NCBI GenBank assembly: GCA_020722965.1
Contig: DYJT01000001.1
Location: 166,411-221,905 of the forward strand
Length of the DNA stretch: 55,495 nt
Source: Brachyspira murdochii
GTDB taxonomy: Bacteria; Spirochaetota; JAAYUW01
Direction of reading: 5' to 3'
Within the stretch, counting starts at the first letter, position 1. Every line of letters starts with the position of its first letter. Under the pieces are notes generated by a model that made no database searches, had not been told where the DNA came from, and saw only the letters and a list, made by a program, of their open reading frames with translations. Below, piece after piece: positions 45,251 through 53,644 of this stretch. Made by a program: the position numbers and the translations under genes.

Positions 45251-46564
45251 TTAAAATGTATAGGAAAAACTAAGATTTATTATAAAATATTGGTAAAAAG
45301 TATCGTTGAGCTTGTCATTTAAACCTTTGTAAGTAATTAATCCTTGAAAACTAAAGTTTTGCGTAAAATAATAGATAAACATGAATTTTATCTGGGCGTA
45401 AATCTCCCAAAGATCATAGGTAGAAGAAAAACTGGTGCTTAAATCGTTTAATAGCAAAAGAGAAAGCATTTTGCTAGGAATAAATTTTAAAATCAATTCA
45501 AAAAATAATTCCAAAGAGTTTGAACCACTCTGCAAAAACCAGTACTCATATCTTAGTAAAGATAAAAAGTCGATTATAAATAGATTGGAAGAAGAATAAA
45601 ATATGGTATTTTTTATCTCAAAGATTGCTCTATTCAAATTCGAAGCCGTGCTTTCTTGAGGGAAATAAAGTAATCTAATATCAAATTGATGTGAACTATT
45701 TATAAAGTTTGAATATTTTATAGTGAACATTATATTTTCTTTTATTTCAGAATAATCTACATCATCTGTCAAGACAGATGTTAAAAACTTTCGATATTCT
45801 AAAAGAAGTTCAGAAGAAAATGCTACAATACTTGAAATTGCAGAATAAAAGATATTGGAAATAGAAAAACCGATAAAATTCCCGGATGTATCGTTATAAG
45901 AATATCCCCCTAAAATAGATATTTTTGGTATTATCATCTCATTGATAGTTGGATAAAAAATAATTTTTGAAGTAAGGATAGCCTCCAATAAAGAATAGTT
46001 GAATGTATCTTCTGTATCATAGAAAATATTTAGGGAGTTCGTAAATATATTTTTTGCAAAAGGTATTGAAAATGAAGTATTTAAATTAAAATTTAAAGGA
46101 GAATCTATGAGATTAGTAGTCAACTGATCATATTCTGCTTCAATCGATAGGTCAAATTTGTTTTTCTTATATGATTGATAATCAAATCTTGTAAATATAA
46201 AATTTCCAGGATAATATTTATCATTTACCAATAAAAGATTAAATGGACTATATACGAGTTGGTAAGAAAAATAGTTATTATTATTTTTATATAAAAAGTT
46301 AAAACTAAGATTATCAACAAAAAAATTATCTAATGAAAAATAAAAGTTATTATTAAATGATAGGTTGATAGATTTAGTAGCTAAAAAATAAGAAAGGCCA
46401 AAACAGGGTAAAAAGTTAGTATTTATAGTAGAATAGGTGTTGATAAAACTATAACCTAAACTAATAGTAAACTGAGCGTAAGCAGGAAGTTGAAGGATAA
46501 AAACTAAAACAAAGATAATATATAAACTAAACAGAAATTTCTTTTTGTTAATTAAATTTCTCAT
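45251..46564 (-). CDS. Predicted outer-membrane beta-barrel protein
   Basis: Protein of 437 residues with a signal peptide (KKKFLFSLYIIFVLVFILQLPAYAQ) and then alternating polar/apolar strands rich in Tyr, Phe, Ser and Asn (for instance FTISLGYSFINTY, INLSFNNNFYFSL, FSYQLVYSPFNLLLV). It ends in NLSFSYTF, a terminal Phe as preferred by the BAM machinery. About 16-20 strands could be drawn. The start is the ATG at 46564, behind AAGGAAAC, because an upstream in-frame ATG at 46594 would lie on top of the promoter. It is first in an operon with the FecR-like protein, which may be its periplasmic partner. No specific family is recognised. Confidence 0.72.
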   Translation of the reverse strand: MRNLINKKKFLFSLYIIFVLVFILQLPAYAQFTISLGYSFINTYSTINTNFLPCFGLSYFLATKSINLSFNNNFYFSLDNFFVDNLSFNFLYKNNNNYFSYQLVYSPFNLLLVNDKYYPGNFIFTRFDYQSYKKNKFDLSIEAEYDQLTTNLIDSPLNFNLNTSFSIPFAKNIFTNSLNIFYDTEDTFNYSLLEAILTSKIIFYPTINEMIIPKISILGGYSYNDTSGNFIGFSISNIFYSAISSIVAFSSELLLEYRKFLTSVLTDDVDYSEIKENIMFTIKYSNFINSSHQFDIRLLYFPQESTASNLNRAIFEIKNTIFYSSSNLFIIDFLSLLRYEYWFLQSGSNSLELFFELILKFIPSKMLSLLLLNDLSTSFSSTYDLWEIYAQIKFMFIYYFTQNFSFQGLITYKGLNDKLNDTFYQYFIINLSFSYTF

Positions 46565-46582
46565 CTTGTTTCCTTGATTTAA

Positions 46583-46610
46583 AATATAGAACAATTATTG
46601 ACAAAAGCAA
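46583..46610 (-). promoter_or_regulatory. Putative promoter of the OMP/FecR-like operon
   Basis: Read on the minus strand: TTGCTT (46605-46610), 16 bp, TATATT (46583-46588), with the ATG 19 bases downstream of the -10. It overlaps the oppositely directed tRNA-Leu promoter. Confidence 0.45.
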
Positions 46611-46625
46611 TTTGAGGTATATAAC
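46598..46625 (+). promoter_or_regulatory. Promoter of tRNA-Leu
   Basis: Perfect TTGACA at 46598-46603, 16 bp, TATAAC at 46620-46625. The tRNA starts nine bases later. It is among the best sigma-70-type matches in the window. Confidence 0.7.
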
Positions 46626-46633
46626 TTTATTGA

Positions 46634-46719
46634 GCCGGAATGGCGGAATTGGCAGACGCACGAGACTCAAAATCTCGCGAGCTTCACGGCTTGTAAGGGT
46701 TCAAGTCCCTTTTCCGGCA
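46634..46719 (+). tRNA. tRNA-Leu (anticodon CAA)
   Basis: An 86-base class II tRNA. Acceptor GCCGGAA pairs with TTCCGGC. The anticodon stem CGAGA/TCTCG encloses loop CTCAAAA with anticodon CAA at 46668-46670, reading TTG. A long variable arm (GAGCTTCACGGCTTGT) and T-arm AAGGG-TTCAAGT-CCCTT follow. The discriminator is A, as expected for leucine. CCA is not encoded. Confidence 0.97.
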
Positions 46720-46766
46720 TTTCTATAATATATTTTTCGGAAAATAATCTGGTAGATAAAATCCAA

Positions 46767-47600
46767 ATGAAAAATTTTAATTTTTTTATTACAAATGATG
46801 ATGGTATTTATGCAGAAGGCTTAAACTCTGTTATTGAATCTTTAAAAGACATCGCTAACTTATATATAGTCGCACCAAGTGGTAACCGTTCTTGCACGGC
46901 TCATTCTATGAGTTTTCAAAAGAAAATCTATTATGAAAAGTTGGACGATCAAAAATACGCTATCGATGCATTCCCTGTCGATTGTGTATTTGTTGGTACA
47001 AAAGGTTTTTTCAAAGATATAAATATAGACCTTGTCATTTCAGGTATGAACCATGGGGCAAATTTAGGGACAGATATCTTTTATTCTGGTACTGTTTCAG
47101 CAGCCTTTAGAGCTGCTGAGGATGGGATTGATTCGATAGCTTTTTCTTCATGTAGAAATTTGCCACCTTTTGCTTCCGATAATTTTAAAGAAATCATTAA
47201 AAATATCACCATTAAATATATCGAAAAAAAAGAAATTATAAGGGAAAGAGCAATAAAATTTGCATTAGAAAATATTCCATATATTAAAGAAGTCTCACCA
47301 AATAAGGTTTCGATGATACTAAATGTAAATCTACCAGATTTTGAAAAACCATATGAAAATATTGTGATACCATCAATCCTTTCATCAAGATTGTATCAGG
47401 ATGAGGTAGTCTTTGAGGGGAATGATAAGAATTCAAATTATGGTTATATTGAGATTGTAGGAAAATTATCTAATTCCAATAGCTTACCAATTACAGATCT
47501 TAATATTGTTAATAGAGGCAAAATTTCTATTTCACCATTTTTTTATTTTTTACCTGGAATGATTTTACTTATACCATCAACAATTGAATCGATATTTTAA
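46767..47600 (+). CDS. surE: 5'/3'-nucleotidase SurE
   Basis: Metal-dependent nucleoside monophosphatase of 277 residues. The start FFITNDDGIYAEGLNSV carries the N-terminal NDDG metal site (about residues 10-13). It is followed by VAPSGNRSCTAHSMSF, DAFPVDCVFVG, LVISGMNHGANLGTDIFYSGTVSAAFRAAEDGIDSIAFS and NVNLPDF, all family hallmarks. SurE is linked to nucleotide salvage and stationary-phase survival. The ATG has only a weak ribosome site. It lies 47 bp after tRNA-Leu and may share that promoter. A TPR gene follows after about 80 bp. Confidence 0.96.
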   Translation: MKNFNFFITNDDGIYAEGLNSVIESLKDIANLYIVAPSGNRSCTAHSMSFQKKIYYEKLDDQKYAIDAFPVDCVFVGTKGFFKDINIDLVISGMNHGANLGTDIFYSGTVSAAFRAAEDGIDSIAFSSCRNLPPFASDNFKEIIKNITIKYIEKKEIIRERAIKFALENIPYIKEVSPNKVSMILNVNLPDFEKPYENIVIPSILSSRLYQDEVVFEGNDKNSNYGYIEIVGKLSNSNSLPITDLNIVNRGKISISPFFYFLPGMILLIPSTIESIF

Positions 47601-47684
47601 TTTGACTGTTAAAAAATAGTTGAATTATAAGTTGAATTATAATAAAAGATATTGTATAAAATAAAAAAGATAGATAGAAACTTT

Positions 47685-48368
47685 ATGGAAGAGACATCAA
47701 GAGAAGAATTCTATTTTACTAAAGGGAAAGTTCTTTTTGATGAAGAGAAATACGAACAGGCGATAAAATCTTTTGATAAGGCACTTGCACTAAACCCTTC
47801 CCATGTTTTAGCAAATTATTTTAAAGCACTTTCTTTATGCAAGATAAATAAACATGATATTGCCATTGATCCTTTGATGTTAGTTGCAGAAAATACAGAG
47901 AACTTTTTAATTCAGCAGCAAGTTTATTTAATTTTAGGATATATTTATTCGACAAAAAATAATGTAAATCTTTCGATAGAATATTTTGAAAAGGTTATTG
48001 GAACAGGTCTTGATGCCTCACCTGCTTATAATGCTCTGGCAGCATTGTATCATAAGAAAGGGGATATAAAAAAAGCCATAGAAAATGCTAAAAAAGCACT
48101 AGATTTGAGAAAAGACAACTATAATGCTATGAATACTCTTGCCTATCTTTTGATAGATAGTGAATTGGATATTGAAAAAGGATTGCAATTGGCTAAAAAA
48201 GCATTGGAGGATGATCCAGAAAATCCAGCAAGGTTAGATACTGTGGGTTATGCATATTTAAAATTAAATAATAAAAAACTTGCTCAACAATACCTTTTGA
48301 AAGCTTCTTCTATTTTGCCGGAAGATATTGAAATACAAAAACATATAAAATTATTATCTAAGATTTAA
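47685..48368 (+). CDS. TPR repeat protein
   Basis: Protein of 227 residues composed almost wholly of tetratricopeptide repeats, without signal peptide or membrane helix. Clear units are EEFYFTKGKVLFDEEKYEQAIKSFDKALALNP, QVYLILGYIYSTKNNVNLSIEYFEKVI and AYNALAALYHKKGDIKKAIENAKKALDL. NPARLDTVGYAYLKLNNKKLAQQYLLKASSILP near the end matches the pattern common in bacterial TPR lipoproteins. It is a protein-binding scaffold; the partner is unknown. The start is the ATG at 47685; an in-frame TTG at 47652 is possible, and neither has a good ribosome site. The 3' end overlaps the convergent cyclase-like gene by 11 bp. Confidence 0.82.
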   Translation: MEETSREEFYFTKGKVLFDEEKYEQAIKSFDKALALNPSHVLANYFKALSLCKINKHDIAIDPLMLVAENTENFLIQQQVYLILGYIYSTKNNVNLSIEYFEKVIGTGLDASPAYNALAALYHKKGDIKKAIENAKKALDLRKDNYNAMNTLAYLLIDSELDIEKGLQLAKKALEDDPENPARLDTVGYAYLKLNNKKLAQQYLLKASSILPEDIEIQKHIKLLSKI

Positions 48369-51300
48369 AATTATATTTTTTTGCCTCTTCTAAGATCTTA
48401 TCATGGAATCTAATTTTCAAATAAGAATTTTTTAATTTTGAAGAGTTAATTCTTTTTAAATTTTGATCAATAATTTTAGCAGCTAAAGTAATCAATTCTA
48501 TTTTTTCTTCTTCTACCAGGTTATTATCAAGTAGATATCTAAGATACAAAATAAGTGGTTTATATTTAAAATCAATTAAGATAGAAGAATTTTCATATAT
48601 TTTTATCTCTGAAAGGAAGAATCTAGCCTTTTCAATATCATTTTTCTGGTTTGAGATTAAAACTAAAAGAAGTAATATCTCACATGTAGTTATATGATCG
48701 GAATTGATATTCGTTATTTTCAGAGTATCATAAGCATGTTCATATGCTTTATCGAGATTACCCGAGAGAAAATATGCTTCTGCAATAAAAGCCTGAACTC
48801 TGGCTTTGTAATAATTGTTATTCAGTTGTTTTGAGTTATATTCGGCTTTTTTAAGATAATCAAATGCTTCCATCTCTTTACCAAGATAAAAAGATGCTAT
48901 CCCAAGATATGAATAAATTCGAGAATATTGTTTATAATTTGGGATTGTCTTCTGGATAAAAAGATTACAAACATCATACATCAAATCGAATGCTCCGAGT
49001 TCATAATAAAAAGAGATTAATTCCGATAGATAGAGTGTAATTACAAAATCAAAATTTATTGTTCCATCTTTAATTTTTTCAACCACTACCTCTAATTTAT
49101 TAATGCTTTTTTCATAATCACCACTAAAAAAGCTGATAATACAGTCAAGGTAATTATATTCAACAGAATCAATCTCAAGCTCCCATAAAAGCTTTTTTGC
49201 TTGTTCAATGTTTCTTTTATAAAATAAAGCAAGGGCTGTAAATCTTGTTAGATTTTGACTATATCCTTTACTTTTATCAGAAAGATCAAGTTGTTTATAA
49301 TAGTAAAGTCCTTTTCTACCAAAAAGCTCCGCGTTGAAATAATCGAAATGTTCAAAATTAAATGTAGCAAGAACATGGTAAAATAATGCGTAAGTTCTAT
49401 TATTATTTATAGAAAAAACCTTATCCCCCATTTGTTCGATAACTTCTGGGATTTTATCAATAAATCCATTGTTATACAAAATAGAATATTTTATAAAAAG
49501 AAGATCTATTAATTTTTCAGCTTCTTTAGGGTGAAAACTATTCAATAATTTATCGATATATGGAACATAATCCATCGTGTAGTTGTTAATTCCCATTAAA
49601 ATTTGATGTGCCTTAAACATATCTTCTGCTTCAATACAATGGAAGATAATTTTTAAGGGTTCTTTCCTCTTTGTTTTAATAAAGTATAATGCTATTAATC
49701 TGTGAAGAATCTTTTTATTCTCTTTTAATATTGTTGAATATACAACCTCTCTCGTTATATCCTGCCTGAATTTAAATTGTTTACCTGTTCTTTCAATGAT
49801 ATTCTCATTTATCAGGTAGTTAAGATCAATGTCTAAATTTGATATATCTCCACCAGTTTTCCTATGAATATAAGATAATTCTTCTATGGAAAAGGTAGAG
49901 CCGATGACTGATGCCTTCTGCAATATCTGCTTGGAATTCTCGTTTAATCTATCTATATGAGATAAAATAATAGTCTGAATGGATGAAGGAAGTCTTTTGA
50001 ATTCACCTTCAATATTTATAAATTTAGCAAATTCTTCTATGAAAAAAGGATTTCCATGTGATTGTTCTATAATGTATTTTATATCCTCATCTGACAATTT
50101 TATATCTATTGTTTTTAAAACAAGATCATAAGATTCTTTCTCAGATAATGGAGGAAGTTCGATACTCTCAGAAACAGGGAAAATATTGGCTATTTGATTA
50201 TCAAAACTCCTGCCAGAAATAAGGAAAAAGGGTTTATATTTTATGTGATCTATAAGATATCTTAAGAAATCTCTACTCTTTTTATCTATATATGTAATAT
50301 TATCTACAAATACAATCGGTGCATAGATCGATTCTTCATATTTTTTTAAAACAGAAAGATAGGTCAATAGAAGCGTATCAAAAACAAGCTTTTCATCTAT
50401 ATCACCGCTCCATTTATGCGCAAGAAGCTTTATAAGAATTGCTTCATTCTTTTCTTGTAGCTTAATTTCATTTTCAAAAATTGATTTAGCAATCTCCTGT
50501 TCAGAAAGTTTAGGAATATTAGCGAGTTTCAAATAAAACAAAAGTAGCTTGATTATAACCGAAAAATGTGAGTTTCCATATGGAGAAGCGCTTGTATAAA
50601 ATAAAGGTGATGAAAACAATGGGAATTTTCTTATTTCTTCAATAAATTGGACCAATAATCTAGTTTTTCCTATCCCAGCTTCGCCAAAAATATAATAACA
50701 AAAACCAGATTGTTCATCAAATTTTAAGTATTTTCTCAACATTTTATCAAGAAAAGCTTTTCTTCCAATAAATTCGGTATTATAGTTTATGATACTAAGA
50801 TTTCTACCAATAACGACATGGGCATTAATAATTTCGCTTTTTCCTTTAAGATTTAAGGGGATAGGTTCTGAAAAGATAAAATGATTGTAAGTTTTTTGAT
50901 ATACAGTAGATGAAACCAAGATTGTATTTGAGGCAGCGATTGATTGTATTCTGGATGCAACCGCCAGTGCATGACCTGTAACTACCTCGAAATCACCTCT
51001 TTTCCCTTTTGTCAGTATGCCACTATGTATCCCTATTCGAAAGGAGATATTTTTATTTTTAATCTTGAATTTTGATTTTATATCAAAATTAATTATTTGC
51101 AGATTTTCAAGGAAATCTAATGATGCATTTATAGCTCTTTGAGGATCATCTTCATGTATATGTTTAGCCCCGAAAACGGCGACAAGTGCATCGCCAATAT
51201 ACTTTTCAACCCATCCATCATAGCTTTTGATTATTGATTCGAAATTTGAAAAGATTTTGGTCATAATCTTATCAATATCTTCTGGTTCAAGATTTTCGGT

Positions 51301-51396
51301 AAACTTTGTAAAATCCTTCATGTCTGCAAATATCACAGTAGCTTCAATTTTTTCCCCCTTTTGTAATGGGAGTGTTTCATCTTTGTTCTTAACCAA
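48358..51396 (-). CDS. Adenylate/guanylate-cyclase-like, AAA/STAND ATPase, TPR protein
   Basis: Multidomain signalling protein of 1012 residues. Residues 1-190 are a class III nucleotide cyclase domain: metal Asp in FADMKDFT (D25) and YIGDALVAVFG (D69), base-contact Lys65 and Arg149 present. The usual adenine-contact Asp/Thr is Val138 and the transition-state Asn is Ala145 (GHALAVASR instead of GDxVNxAxR), so activity is doubtful. A P-loop ATPase follows, with Walker A GEAGIGKT at 238-245 and an IVFVDNITYID-type Walker B. The C-terminal ~450 residues are TPR-like helices. The layout resembles the MalT/AcyA-type STAND regulators. The start is TTG at 51396, five bases after GGAGG; a TTG at 51420 overlapping the previous stop is less likely. 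It follows the hydrolase gene by 20 bp. Confidence 0.85.
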   Translation of the reverse strand: MVKNKDETLPLQKGEKIEATVIFADMKDFTKFTENLEPEDIDKIMTKIFSNFESIIKSYDGWVEKYIGDALVAVFGAKHIHEDDPQRAINASLDFLENLQIINFDIKSKFKIKNKNISFRIGIHSGILTKGKRGDFEVVTGHALAVASRIQSIAASNTILVSSTVYQKTYNHFIFSEPIPLNLKGKSEIINAHVVIGRNLSIINYNTEFIGRKAFLDKMLRKYLKFDEQSGFCYYIFGEAGIGKTRLLVQFIEEIRKFPLFSSPLFYTSASPYGNSHFSVIIKLLLFYLKLANIPKLSEQEIAKSIFENEIKLQEKNEAILIKLLAHKWSGDIDEKLVFDTLLLTYLSVLKKYEESIYAPIVFVDNITYIDKKSRDFLRYLIDHIKYKPFFLISGRSFDNQIANIFPVSESIELPPLSEKESYDLVLKTIDIKLSDEDIKYIIEQSHGNPFFIEEFAKFINIEGEFKRLPSSIQTIILSHIDRLNENSKQILQKASVIGSTFSIEELSYIHRKTGGDISNLDIDLNYLINENIIERTGKQFKFRQDITREVVYSTILKENKKILHRLIALYFIKTKRKEPLKIIFHCIEAEDMFKAHQILMGINNYTMDYVPYIDKLLNSFHPKEAEKLIDLLFIKYSILYNNGFIDKIPEVIEQMGDKVFSINNNRTYALFYHVLATFNFEHFDYFNAELFGRKGLYYYKQLDLSDKSKGYSQNLTRFTALALFYKRNIEQAKKLLWELEIDSVEYNYLDCIISFFSGDYEKSINKLEVVVEKIKDGTINFDFVITLYLSELISFYYELGAFDLMYDVCNLFIQKTIPNYKQYSRIYSYLGIASFYLGKEMEAFDYLKKAEYNSKQLNNNYYKARVQAFIAEAYFLSGNLDKAYEHAYDTLKITNINSDHITTCEILLLLVLISNQKNDIEKARFFLSEIKIYENSSILIDFKYKPLILYLRYLLDNNLVEEEKIELITLAAKIIDQNLKRINSSKLKNSYLKIRFHDKILEEAKKYNFKS

Positions 51397-51416
51397 GATA
51401 TCCTCCAGATGATAAC

Positions 51417-52247
51417 TCAACAGATGGAAAGAAAGTCATAATAATATTTAAGAAAATTTTCGACATTATCGTTTTTTGCAAGATGTATACTATGTCCGCC
51501 ATAATAATGAAAATGTTTTGCGGGTAAACTTCTATCAGAAATTAATTTTTTAAATATTTTATTGTCAATATCAAATGCTTTTTGATTATCTCCATAAACA
51601 ATTAATAATGGTAATAAATTTTCATAAAATAAATTTAATGCAATCTTATTGAATCTTATAATAGCAAATAATAACTTAAAATCCTGTTTATTACAAAACT
51701 CTTTAGTTGAAATTATTTTTTTAAATGAAGAATCATCTTCTACTTTATCTTTAATATAATCATAAAAATTCAATTTATCGGATAGCCTTTTCAAAGAATT
51801 AAGAATAATATCTAAGAAAAATCTACTGTTTATCGAAAAATTATATCCCGAGATTGTAATCGATCTAAACCAAAAGTTTGGTTTAAGTTGAAATATTATC
51901 TTTAAAATAAAAGGAGAAATAATTCCAGATAGATATAAATGTATACCATTTTTTAGCTTCTCTGATATTAAAATTTTTCTTATTATTTCAAGATAGATAT
52001 TCTTCGAAAAATATCCTCCCCTTCTCCCAGAAGTCTTTCCATGACCTGGAAGATCAAAAATCAATGTAGAAATATTATTCTTTTCTAATTTTATCAAAAA
52101 ATTGTCGTAAACCTCAATGGATTCTGTTAAATCAGGGATTATCAATAAAAATTTATCACTATTAGGTAAAATATTTCTTTTTAAGTAAAAGTAAAAACCA
52201 TTAGTCAACTCAAATTTTTGAAAATTATTATTTATTTGATCTTTCAT
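51417..52247 (-). CDS. Alpha/beta hydrolase-fold protein, nucleophile not apparent
   Basis: Protein of 276 residues with the layout of lysophospholipase/monoacylglycerol-lipase-type alpha/beta hydrolases. LLIIPDLTESIEVYDNFLIKL comes first, then the landmark DLPGHGKTSGRRGGY (oxyanion side, usually GHGxSxGxR). The possible Asp is in VYGDNQKAFD and the His in YYGGHSIHLA near the C-terminus. Where the nucleophile elbow GxSxG should lie, the sequence reads LYLSGIISPF, so the Ser is replaced by Ile. It may be inactive, use another residue, or be a binding protein. There is no signal peptide. No clear ribosome site is seen. It shares a strand with the cyclase-like gene 20 bp downstream and is probably cotranscribed with it. 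Confidence 0.7.
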   Translation of the reverse strand: MKDQINNNFQKFELTNGFYFYLKRNILPNSDKFLLIIPDLTESIEVYDNFLIKLEKNNISTLIFDLPGHGKTSGRRGGYFSKNIYLEIIRKILISEKLKNGIHLYLSGIISPFILKIIFQLKPNFWFRSITISGYNFSINSRFFLDIILNSLKRLSDKLNFYDYIKDKVEDDSSFKKIISTKEFCNKQDFKLLFAIIRFNKIALNLFYENLLPLLIVYGDNQKAFDIDNKIFKKLISDRSLPAKHFHYYGGHSIHLAKNDNVENFLKYYYDFLSIC

Positions 52248-52357
52248 AATATGATAATCTGTAAAAGATAAAGTAAAAATATATAAATTTTGCTATAATT
52301 AATATTTAACTATCGATAAAAATTAACTATCGAAATTGGACCTGCCAAAATTTAAAT

Positions 52358-53623
52358 CTATACTCTTTCTTCTGCGCTAACAAATTGCTGCTTTTTGAAA
52401 TATTTGTTATAAAAATAATTATATATATATCTTGCAACTACCAAAAAGAGTATTATCCCCTTAATTATTTCTACGATGGCTCCTGAAATACCTAGATTCC
52501 TTTGCATATATTGACCACCAGCATCAAGCCCTCCCCAAAGCAATGCAGTAAAAATAACCGCTATTGGATCATTCGATGCAAGTAATGCAACAGAAATACC
52601 ATTCCATCCATAACCAGCATTAAGTTCCTGTGCAAGTTTATATTCTAATCCAGTAATTTGGCTGACACCTGAAAAACCAGCTAACATACCTGAGATAATT
52701 AATGCGATAAAGATGATTTTCCCTGTATTTATCCCTTGCATCTTCGCAGCATTAATATTTCTACCGACTGCACGGATATCATAACCTAATTTTGTATAAA
52801 ATAAGATGTAATAAACTATTAATGCAAGTGCAACGGCTATTAAGATACCTGTATGAATTCTATAATCTGCATTTGGTAAAAATGATTTCATATTTGGTAA
52901 TCTGTTAGTCTGCAAAATCTTATCTGTGACATAAGGATGTTTTGAGCCTAAAGATGGGTCACCTCCAAGACTTCTAATAAATATTGGTGAGAAATATCTT
53001 GCAATATGTGCAAACATCATGGTTGTTATGACTTCACTTGCCCCAGTTTTTACTTTTAACCACGCTGGTATAAAATTATATATACCTGCGATTATTGCAC
53101 CAACTAAGAATATGATTGGGATAGATAAGATAGGAGGAAGCTTGATATATAAACCTAAAAAGGCAGCAATCATAGCACCTATGTAGTATTGCCCTTCGGC
53201 TCCAATATTAAACAAGTTCGCTTGAAAGGCGAAAGCGATGGCAAGACCTGTAAAAATAAGAGGTGTAGCATTTATAACGGCTGTCCCCCAGTTTTTATAA
53301 AAACCACCATAAAACAATGATGCATAGGCTTCAAAAGGATTATAGCCCGATATGACCATTATTATTCCACCAATTATCAGGGAAACCAAAATTCCTATTA
53401 GAGGATAAACTATTATCTTGATTTTTTTACTTAATAATTCCTTAAAAGAATCTCTGTTTTCCGATAAAAAGTTTAATATTAAATAGATAAAAATAGATAA
53501 AAGTATAAAAAGAAGACCAATAAAATATTCGGCAAAATAAAGAGTTACACCAATTGTTAGCAATATGATAGAAATGGCTAAAAGAATAGAATTGTAAATT
53601 TTTTTAGTAGTTATTATCTTCAT
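52358..53623 (-). CDS. Nucleoside/BMP-type ABC transporter permease (NupP/YufP-like)
   Basis: Inner-membrane permease of 421 residues with about ten hydrophobic helices. The first 85 residues add two to three helices and a charged loop before the common core. Core marks are GYNPFEAYASLFYG, NATPLIFTGLAIAFAFQANLFNIGAEGQYYIGA, KVKTGASEVITTMM and the ATPase-contact loop LGYDIRAVGRNINAAKMQGIN. NAGYGWNGISVALLASNDPIAV is diagnostic of the nucleoside (BMP-linked) group. AGGTGAT precedes the ATG. The ATPase gene ends 21 bp upstream. No second permease (NupQ/YufQ type) follows; the next gene is the hydrolase homologue. Import of nucleosides or a related ligand is inferred from the family. Confidence 0.9.
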   Translation of the reverse strand: MKIITTKKIYNSILLAISIILLTIGVTLYFAEYFIGLLFILLSIFIYLILNFLSENRDSFKELLSKKIKIIVYPLIGILVSLIIGGIIMVISGYNPFEAYASLFYGGFYKNWGTAVINATPLIFTGLAIAFAFQANLFNIGAEGQYYIGAMIAAFLGLYIKLPPILSIPIIFLVGAIIAGIYNFIPAWLKVKTGASEVITTMMFAHIARYFSPIFIRSLGGDPSLGSKHPYVTDKILQTNRLPNMKSFLPNADYRIHTGILIAVALALIVYYILFYTKLGYDIRAVGRNINAAKMQGINTGKIIFIALIISGMLAGFSGVSQITGLEYKLAQELNAGYGWNGISVALLASNDPIAVIFTALLWGGLDAGGQYMQRNLGISGAIVEIIKGIILFLVVARYIYNYFYNKYFKKQQFVSAEERV

Positions 53624-53644
53624 CTTTTAATCACCTTTTTTTTA

